Translations under genes and position numbers: made by a program
The notes under the pieces: model-generated
Told to the model about the DNA's origin: nothing
Database searches by the model: none
The model's input: the letters and a program-made list of their open reading frames with translations, nothing else
NCBI GenBank assembly: GCA_947626705.1
Contig: CANQTJ010000039.1
Location: 1 to 12,538, forward strand
Direction: 5' to 3'
From: an uncultured Clostridia bacterium
GTDB taxonomy: Bacteria; Bacillota; Clostridia; TANB77; CAG-508
DNA length: 12,538 nucleotides
Part shown: positions 5,985 to 12,538 of the stretch, in pieces
Position numbering within the stretch: position 1 is the first letter of the stretch
How the letters are laid out: every line of letters starts with the position of its first letter

Positions 5985-8900
5985 GCATAGTAAATATTAT
6001 TTCTTTTTCTGCTAAGCTATCTATTTCAATTTCTATTTCATAAGCTATACATGATTTTTTTCCTAAACTATTTTCATTATTTAAGCTTGTTTTCTTTAAT
6101 GCATCTGGATTAGCTAAATTTCCATTTCCTAAAAAGAAGTTTTTATCTCCTGTATAGCTTTTTATATTTTCACTATTTGAAAGATAAATTATATCATTTT
6201 TAAAATCTGAATTATACAAATTTACTGCACATAGTATATTGTTATTTCTATCGAAGTCTAAATTTATATTGCTACTTGATTTTATTTCATCTTCTCCTAA
6301 AACTGGTTTCATATAATATATTATCTTTAATTTTTTTCTATTTACTGTTAAATTTTTAAGTTTTAAAATTTGAACTTTTACACTATCTTCTTTTGGTACA
6401 AATACTTCTAATTCTTGTTCTATTCCATCAGTTTTATGGATATATTTGGTATAACCAAATCCATATATTATATTATAATTTTTATTATCTGGCATAGGAT
6501 TTAATCCTATTGACCAAGCTTTTTTTGTTTCTAAATCTTTTAAATATATTATCTCTGAAGGAATATCGAGGTTTGCTTGATTTCCCCATGCTGTTATTCT
6601 ATTTAATCTACTATTTTTATACCATGTATATCCTCCCATATTTTCTGTAACAAGAGTACCAAACTTTTCATTGCTCATTATATGCGACCATACAGTAGGT
6701 AATCTATTGTCTTTGTTTATCTTTATTAAATATTCTTTTCCATCTTCTGAAAAAGCTCCATATTCATTATAATATTTTAATTTTTCTTTATTTTGTAAAA
6801 TGTCAATATTGTCTGCATTCTCTGCTTCGATATTAATCTGTTCTGGTTCATTTCCAACATTTTTGTAATTTTCAAAATATTCTTCTTCTATATCTTTTAA
6901 TGCATTTTGTAAATTTCCTTTACTTCCATCTATAACTATGTTTGCTATAAATTCTATTAATTGTAAGTCTTCTTTACTTATTTCATTTTTTGAAAGTTCA
7001 AAAATTCCGCCTCTTAAATTTTTTAAATATCCTAATTGACTATTTAAAATTATCCCTTCTATTTCTTCCCTAACATAATTTTGATAACTATGTTTTTCTT
7101 CGTCTATAATTATTAATTCTACTTCAAAATTCTTTGTCCTTATAAATTCATAGGCTTTTAATATTTCTTTTATAATAAATGAATCATTTACATCTTTAAT
7201 TTTAACTAATATTATTGGTATATCTCCTGAAATTCCATATTTCCATAATTCACTTTGTTCATATCTTCTTTTTGGTAAATTTTCTAAATTTGCCTTTTTT
7301 GTTGGGTTATCAAAAATTATATAAGATAATATCTTTTGATAATCTCTTATTTGAGTTCCTTTTATTCTTAAATATCTGCTTTGTGCTTCGTTTTTGGCTT
7401 TTGATAATTCAAATGCTTTTTTTATATTTTCTTCTATTGTATATTTTTTTATATTTTCAATTGTTTTTTCTTTGTTTTCTCCAACAGATATAATTAAATT
7501 AACTGTTACTATTTGTTTTGGTTTAATTTTTATAGTTCTTTTTAAAGCAACAATAGGTTCTGTTACAAGTCCTATTTTTTTAGAAAGTGGATTTGAATTT
7601 TTTACCATTTGAGGTATTTCAATATTTCCTCTGCCTATAAACTTTTCTTCATCTATTTCGTATTCTAAATCCCCAATTATTTCACCATGTGTGGATAAGT
7701 TCACACACATAAATAGTTCTTCTTCATATATATCTCTTTTTTTTCTTTTTACTATTATACTATTTGTTTGGCTATCAAATTCGTATATTAAAAATAAATT
7801 ATTAAATGCTAGATGTGCATAATCTTGCTCTTTTGTTGAAAGAACTGGCTCAAAATGTGACGTTATTTCTAAGATTTCTTCTTCATTTCCTAAATTTTCT
7901 AATGTTACTTGTCTAATCTCTAATGGTTCATCTGGTGCTATTATTGTTTCTATTTTAGTTTTTATATTATCATTTATCATCTCTTGTTCTATTTTGTCTG
8001 GCATAAAACTGATTTGATATTGATTATCTCTATTGTAGTTGGAACTCCAAATTTTTTTTGATTTTATATTTTTTATATTAAAAAATATTCCTTGTGGATA
8101 GTCATCTGTATTTTTATACCTGTTTATATATTTATTTTTATATATACTTACTCCTTCGCCTTTTTGATTCATTGCAATAGAATAATTTTCATTTGCAATT
8201 ACATTCCCTCTTATTAACCTCTCATCTATCTTTGTAAATGTTTCTTTCATATAATCCTCATAATCAATATATTTTAATTTTTCTACTTTTTCTTTATTTT
8301 CTTTTGTTATTATTGCTGTTTCTGGCATTCTTTCTTGTAATAATATATTTACAGCATTTATCTCTGGATTTTCTATAAATCTTTTTTGTAAAATATTATC
8401 ATTAAATAGATTATTTATTGATAGTAATATTAAACTTTGATGATGTGCCATATATGTTCTTACAATACTTGCTTGTTTTCCTTTTTCTAATCTTTCTGGT
8501 GTAAAATCTATTGATTCATAAAAACCATATTTTCCATCCATTCCATATTGTTCTAATATTTTTAAATTATTATATACTTCTTTAGGATAGTCCGTTATAG
8601 CTAAAACACTTCCATACGTTGATACAACCATTTCATCAGCTAATCCTCTTTTAAGCCCTAGCCATGGAATTCCAAATGCTTTATATTGATAATTAGAATT
8701 TAAATCTTTTAAATTAAATGCTGCTTCTGATATTCCCCACGGTATTTTTAATTTTTTTGCATATTCCATTTGGCTCATTATCATAAATTTACATGATTCA
8801 TCTAGTAAACTGCCTTTATATTTTGGAATATTAATATTGGGCATTAAATATTCAAAAGATGTTCCAGACCACGATATTAATCCTTTGTATTTTCCTAATG

Positions 8901-11900
8901 TAGTTAGAGTTCTACTTAATGAATTCCAATGTTTAGCTGGTATATCTTTTTTTGCTATTGCTACTAAACTTGCTTGTCTTGCTTCAGATGCTAATAAATC
9001 ATAATATGAATTTGTTAATTTATTTTCTTCTATATTAAATCCTATTGAAAAAATTCTTTGTTCTTGACTATATAAATGTGAAAAATCTGTGTTTTCAATA
9101 ATCTTATCTACTATATTTATTAAAATTGTAATTTCATCATCTACATCTTTTTTTTCATAAAGCCAACTCTTTACAACATATAAATATCCTATAAAATTTC
9201 CGCTATCTACTGTTGATACATATCTAGGTATTAATGGTTCTTTAGTGTCAATATTATACCAATTATATAAATGTCCATTCCATTTTTGTAAACTTTCTGT
9301 AGTATATATTATCTTTTTTAATAAATTTAGAGCTTCATTTAGGTCAATATATCCTAAATCATTAGCCGAAATTACAGCTAACATTGATAATCCTATATTT
9401 GTTGATGATGTTCTTTTTACAATTTTATTTTTTCTGCCTTCTTGATAATTATCTGGTATTAAATAGTTATTTTCTTCATTCAAATATTCTTCAAAAAATC
9501 CCCATGTTTTTTTACCTATTTGCTTAATATAATCTTGTTCTTTAATATCTAAAATATCTATAGATGACTTTTCTGGTTTTTCTTTACTTATATAATACAT
9601 AATAATTGGCGTAAATACCCATAATATAGCTAAAAATAACACTAATGAATTTTTACTTTGTGTATATATCATAAAAGTTATTATCCCTAATATAACATTT
9701 ATTATCATATTTTTATAATATGAAATTATATCTGTTTTTGCAAGTTTTTCTGCTTCTTCTGACGTTGTCCATTCAAGTAAATTTTTATGTGTAAATAATA
9801 ATCTATATATTGTTTTTAGTATTGCTTTTAAACTTACATATCCTTTATATGGTAAACAGCCTAAAGTTAATATTGCTCTTAAAATTATTCCTTTTAATCC
9901 AGTAACTTTAGGAGTAAATGTTTTTTGTTTTTCCTCTCCTTCTTTTTTTGCAATTAAATAATTAAATATTTCTAATATATATGGTATTATTACAACACCT
10001 ACTATTATTAGTGATAATCCAATTATTTTTATATTAAATATATTTTTTATTATATATATATATGCTAGTGATACTAATATAGATATTTCTAATAAACTTC
10101 TTCTTAAATTATCAAATATTTTGTATTTTGATAAAAAATTTAGTGGACTATTATATCCTAACCATCTTATTATTTGCCAATCTCCTCTAATCCATCTTGA
10201 AAGCCTATTCATAAAGCTTGTGTACTTTGTTGGATAACCGTCCATTAACATTACATCAGATACAAGTCCACATCTTAAATAACAACCTTCTAAAAGGTCA
10301 TGACTTAGGACTGTATTTTCAGGTATTGCATCTTTTAATATTTTTGAAAATACTTTTAAATTATAAATACCTTTTCCAGTAAAAATACCTTCTTTAAAAT
10401 TATCTTGATATATATCTGAAATTGCATTTGTATAACTATCTATTCCTCCAGCTCCTGCAAATATCTTTGTAAATAATGTTTTATAACTTATGTCTAAATT
10501 AATTCCAACTCTTGGTTGCATTATTCCATAACCATCTACCACAATATTTTTTTGTTCATCAATAACTGGAGTATTTAATATATGTGCCATTGCTCCTACT
10601 AGCTCTGTTGCTGAGTTTAGAACTAAATCTGTATCAGCATCTAATGTTATTATATATTTTATATTTTCTAATGTTTGCTTTCTTTGTTCATTAATTAATT
10701 GCTCTTGTATTGTGTTTATTTTAAATGGATTTTTTTGTTGTATTATATATTCATTAAATTGATTTAATAATCCTCTTTTTCTTTCCCATCCCAAATAGCA
10801 ATTTTCTTTTTCATTCCATTTTCTTTCTCTGTATAAAAAGCTAAATATTGGAAAATCTTTATTGGGATATTTTTCGTTTAATCTTTGAACTTGTTTTATC
10901 CCTTCTTGTATTACTTCTTCATCAAATTTTTCTTCTTTAATACTACTTTGTGAGCAATCGCCCAATAGTGCAAAATATAAGTTTTCTGATTTATTTGCCA
11001 AATAGTATCTTTCTAAATTTTCCATCATTTCTTTTACTTTTTCTTTACTTTTTATAATTGTTGGAATTACTACAAAACAAGAATTTTCTTCATCTATTCC
11101 ATTTGAGAAATCTATTTTAGGGATTAATTTTGGTTTTATTGTTTTATTTAAAATGTATTGAATTACTTGAATTATAATTTCACTTGATGGTATTAAAAAT
11201 ATTATGAAACTTAATATTGATATTGTTATATTTTTTATATGAATATTTAATATATAACTTAAAATTATTGATATAATTATGCTTAATACTGATGTACCTA
11301 TTATATACATTCTTGCTTTACTTTGTGAAGTTTTTTCTTTTTTTACTTTATATTCTAATTTATCATATAATTGATTTATTCCATTATCTATTAGATAATA
11401 TCCTATATGACTTTTTTTACTTTTGCCTTCTTTTTGATAATTTTCCTTTGATATTTCTAATGTTTTCCTTGCTATATATATCTCTGATATTTTTGTCCTT
11501 TTACTTATTTCTTTTATTTTACCTCTATAATATTCCTTAGTTTTATAGTCCATTTTACTATAAACTTCTGCTGGGTCTTTTTTTAATATTTCTTCTACGC
11601 CATTAATTTTCTCGAATATTTCTAAAAAGTTTATTCTCTGTATTTCTTTTATACTGGTTATACTATTTCCTATTAAAACTTTTTGTATAGCTATATCAAA
11701 ATGTTCTTTTTTTATAACTTCTGATACTGTCGTTCCTAATTTCTCTACAACTTCTTCTAATATATTTAAATATACATTTGCTTTTTTTCCATATCTTTTT
11801 AGTATATATGACATATATTCTATGAATGAATATTTCATATCCACTAATACTTCTTTTTCTATTTTCTTATTATTGTTTTTAAAAACTATTTGTGATTTTT

Positions 11901-12495
11901 CCTTATTTTCTATAAGCCTTTCAGAAATATTTTCTGCTCTATATTTTTGCATTTGACTATTATATATTCTTATGCAAACTTGCGCTACATTTTCTATTAT
12001 AGCTATTTGTATAAATATTCCTATATTCCATATTTCGTCCATACTTAAAGTTTTTTTATTTTGATAGCTTTTTAAATAATCTTCTAGATTTTTACTTTCT
12101 ATTTTGTTCTCTGAATATGCTACTATTTCTGCTGCAAGTACATATATTCTTGCAAAACCTTTATATTCTCCATTTGATATTCCTACAAAATTTGTATATT
12201 TTTTTAGTGGCAACTCTTTCTGGATTTGTTTTACTGTTTCTTCTATAATATAAAAATTATCTAATAACCATTCTCCTGCTGGATGTATGTTTATTCCTAA
12301 TTTTAGATGTTCATTTAATAAGTTATATACTTCTTCTATGATTTTAAAATTTTCTAATAATTGTGGTATTGGATAAGTATCTTTTTGAGATTTTTGTGTT
12401 ATATTATGACTTGATGCTATTTTTTCTAAATGTTTTTCTAATTGTATTTTTTCTAGCATTGCCCCTGTAATTTTTAGTTTTCTATTTTCTTTCAA
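5959..12495 (-). CDS. Cyclic beta-1,2-glucan synthase (NdvB/ChvB/Cgs type), N-terminal 2178 aa in zero frame
   Basis: This inner-membrane enzyme makes, cyclises and trims beta-1,2-glucan from UDP-glucose. Order of parts: a cytoplasmic initiation region (1-390); two membrane segments (about 396-417, 425-447); a GT84 glycosyltransferase with 'DADTD' (619-623), 'GYGIMQPRVG', 'SHDLLEG' (731-737) and 'RWIRGDWQ' (767-774); four more membrane segments (about 800-848 and 929-969); a glycoamylase-like cyclisation domain (about 1090-1370; 'LLASEARQASL', 'SWSGTSFEYLMP', 'PWGISEAAFN'), corresponding to the GH189 domain of the Thermoanaerobacter italicus enzyme as I recall it; and two GH94-type beta-sandwich regions (about 1435-1675, 1910-2170). 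The zero frame ends in a spurious 8-residue tail after M2170; the +1 frame continues with the GH94 catalytic part. The start is TTG (12495) with AAGGAG at 10 nt, and an in-frame stop at 12529-12531 shows the 5' end is complete. No export transporter is in view. Confidence 0.95.
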   Translation of the reverse strand: MKENRKLKITGAMLEKIQLEKHLEKIASSHNITQKSQKDTYPIPQLLENFKIIEEVYNLLNEHLKLGINIHPAGEWLLDNFYIIEETVKQIQKELPLKKYTNFVGISNGEYKGFARIYVLAAEIVAYSENKIESKNLEDYLKSYQNKKTLSMDEIWNIGIFIQIAIIENVAQVCIRIYNSQMQKYRAENISERLIENKEKSQIVFKNNNKKIEKEVLVDMKYSFIEYMSYILKRYGKKANVYLNILEEVVEKLGTTVSEVIKKEHFDIAIQKVLIGNSITSIKEIQRINFLEIFEKINGVEEILKKDPAEVYSKMDYKTKEYYRGKIKEISKRTKISEIYIARKTLEISKENYQKEGKSKKSHIGYYLIDNGINQLYDKLEYKVKKEKTSQSKARMYIIGTSVLSIIISIILSYILNIHIKNITISILSFIIFLIPSSEIIIQVIQYILNKTIKPKLIPKIDFSNGIDEENSCFVVIPTIIKSKEKVKEMMENLERYYLANKSENLYFALLGDCSQSSIKEEKFDEEVIQEGIKQVQRLNEKYPNKDFPIFSFLYRERKWNEKENCYLGWERKRGLLNQFNEYIIQQKNPFKINTIQEQLINEQRKQTLENIKYIITLDADTDLVLNSATELVGAMAHILNTPVIDEQKNIVVDGYGIMQPRVGINLDISYKTLFTKIFAGAGGIDSYTNAISDIYQDNFKEGIFTGKGIYNLKVFSKILKDAIPENTVLSHDLLEGCYLRCGLVSDVMLMDGYPTKYTSFMNRLSRWIRGDWQIIRWLGYNSPLNFLSKYKIFDNLRRSLLEISILVSLAYIYIIKNIFNIKIIGLSLIIVGVVIIPYILEIFNYLIAKKEGEEKQKTFTPKVTGLKGIILRAILTLGCLPYKGYVSLKAILKTIYRLLFTHKNLLEWTTSEEAEKLAKTDIISYYKNMIINVILGIITFMIYTQSKNSLVLFLAILWVFTPIIMYYISKEKPEKSSIDILDIKEQDYIKQIGKKTWGFFEEYLNEENNYLIPDNYQEGRKNKIVKRTSSTNIGLSMLAVISANDLGYIDLNEALNLLKKIIYTTESLQKWNGHLYNWYNIDTKEPLIPRYVSTVDSGNFIGYLYVVKSWLYEKKDVDDEITILINIVDKIIENTDFSHLYSQEQRIFSIGFNIEENKLTNSYYDLLASEARQASLVAIAKKDIPAKHWNSLSRTLTTLGKYKGLISWSGTSFEYLMPNINIPKYKGSLLDESCKFMIMSQMEYAKKLKIPWGISEAAFNLKDLNSNYQYKAFGIPWLGLKRGLADEMVVSTYGSVLAITDYPKEVYNNLKILEQYGMDGKYGFYESIDFTPERLEKGKQASIVRTYMAHHQSLILLSINNLFNDNILQKRFIENPEINAVNILLQERMPETAIITKENKEKVEKLKYIDYEDYMKETFTKIDERLIRGNVIANENYSIAMNQKGEGVSIYKNKYINRYKNTDDYPQGIFFNIKNIKSKKIWSSNYNRDNQYQISFMPDKIEQEMINDNIKTKIETIIAPDEPLEIRQVTLENLGNEEEILEITSHFEPVLSTKEQDYAHLAFNNLFLIYEFDSQTNSIIVKRKKRDIYEEELFMCVNLSTHGEIIGDLEYEIDEEKFIGRGNIEIPQMVKNSNPLSKKIGLVTEPIVALKRTIKIKPKQIVTVNLIISVGENKEKTIENIKKYTIEENIKKAFELSKAKNEAQSRYLRIKGTQIRDYQKILSYIIFDNPTKKANLENLPKRRYEQSELWKYGISGDIPIILVKIKDVNDSFIIKEILKAYEFIRTKNFEVELIIIDEEKHSYQNYVREEIEGIILNSQLGYLKNLRGGIFELSKNEISKEDLQLIEFIANIVIDGSKGNLQNALKDIEEEYFENYKNVGNEPEQINIEAENADNIDILQNKEKLKYYNEYGAFSEDGKEYLIKINKDNRLPTVWSHIMSNEKFGTLVTENMGGYTWYKNSRLNRITAWGNQANLDIPSEIIYLKDLETKKAWSIGLNPMPDNKNYNIIYGFGYTKYIHKTDGIEQELEVFVPKEDSVKVQILKLKNLTVNRKKLKIIYYMKPVLGEDEIKSSSNINLDFDRNNNILCAVNLYNSDFKNDIIYLSNSENIKSYTGDKNFFLGNGNLANPDALKKTSLNNENSLGKKSCIAYEIEIEIDSLAEKEIIFTMRSRRNNTR
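5983..5985 (-). other. Putative +1 frameshift / quadruplet site at CGG in the glucan synthase gene
   Basis: The zero frame reads ATA TTT ACT ATG CGG AGC CGA and stops at TAG 5961-5959. The family frame continues GGA GCC GAA GAA from 5984. The +1 frame has a TAA at 5999-5997, so the switch must lie between about 5997 and 5962. CGG is the standout codon in that interval. Reading C-GGA as one step gives 'IIFTMGAEE', with Gly where the family usually has one ('VFLLG'). AUG cannot re-pair at UGC. Confidence 0.55.
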
Positions 12496-12505
12496 AAAAA
12501 TTCCA

Positions 12506-12511
12506 CTCCTT
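12506..12511 (-). promoter_or_regulatory. Ribosome binding site deciding the TTG start of the glucan synthase
   Basis: AAGGAG on the - strand lies 10 nt before the TTG at 12495. No ATG or GTG in frame lies between it and the upstream in-frame stop at 12529-12531. The next ATG (residue 13) has no comparable site, which supports TTG as the initiator. The promoter lies beyond the window's right end. Confidence 0.7.
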
Positions 12512-12538
12512 GCAAACTTTTTTTGTTTTTATTTTTTG

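Noticed and set aside
1..12538. CRISPR array, tRNA or rRNA genes, integrase attachment sites
   Set aside because: No regularly spaced repeats, no cloverleaf-like GC-rich segments and no flanking duplications were found on either strand.

Overview
The window comes from a very AT-rich, low-G+C Gram-positive bacterium, most likely an uncultured gut-type Clostridia lineage. The signs are consensus sigma-A promoter elements, strong GGAGG-type ribosome sites, Arg encoded almost only by AGA/AGG, a PASTA-domain envelope protein, a WalR-like regulator and the MEP isoprenoid pathway. The exact lineage cannot be fixed from this stretch.

Layout. On the + strand, 2-394 is the 3' end of a PASTA-domain gene (probably a class B penicillin-binding protein), closed by an intrinsic terminator. 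Everything else is read leftward (- strand). From right to left in transcription order these are: a giant cyclic beta-1,2-glucan synthase (12495 down to 4392, in two frames); a regulatory gap of about 200 nt with a palindrome and a direct repeat; a WalR/YycF-type response regulator (4191-3442) with its own terminator; ispG and ispH (3347-1407), the last two MEP-pathway enzymes, as a tight operon with a terminator; and a PD-(D/E)XK nuclease/transposase-family gene (1157-525) behind a perfect consensus promoter. Three genes act on the cell envelope (PASTA protein, WalR, glucan synthase), and IspG/IspH supply isoprenoid precursors, including those for the undecaprenyl carrier.

The most striking observation is recoding. 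Both ispG and the glucan synthase need a +1 frameshift to give the full family protein. At both points the zero-frame codon is CGG, and a conserved Gly follows if the ribosome reads CGGN as a four-base step. I checked every CGG triplet in the coding strand of about 3,800 codons. Ten exist, eight are out of frame, and the only two in frame are these two frameshift points, so CGG is never read as Arg here. This suggests CGG is an unassigned or 'hungry' codon that triggers +1 frameshifting or quadruplet decoding in this organism. Two independent indels (mutations or assembly errors) remain the alternative.
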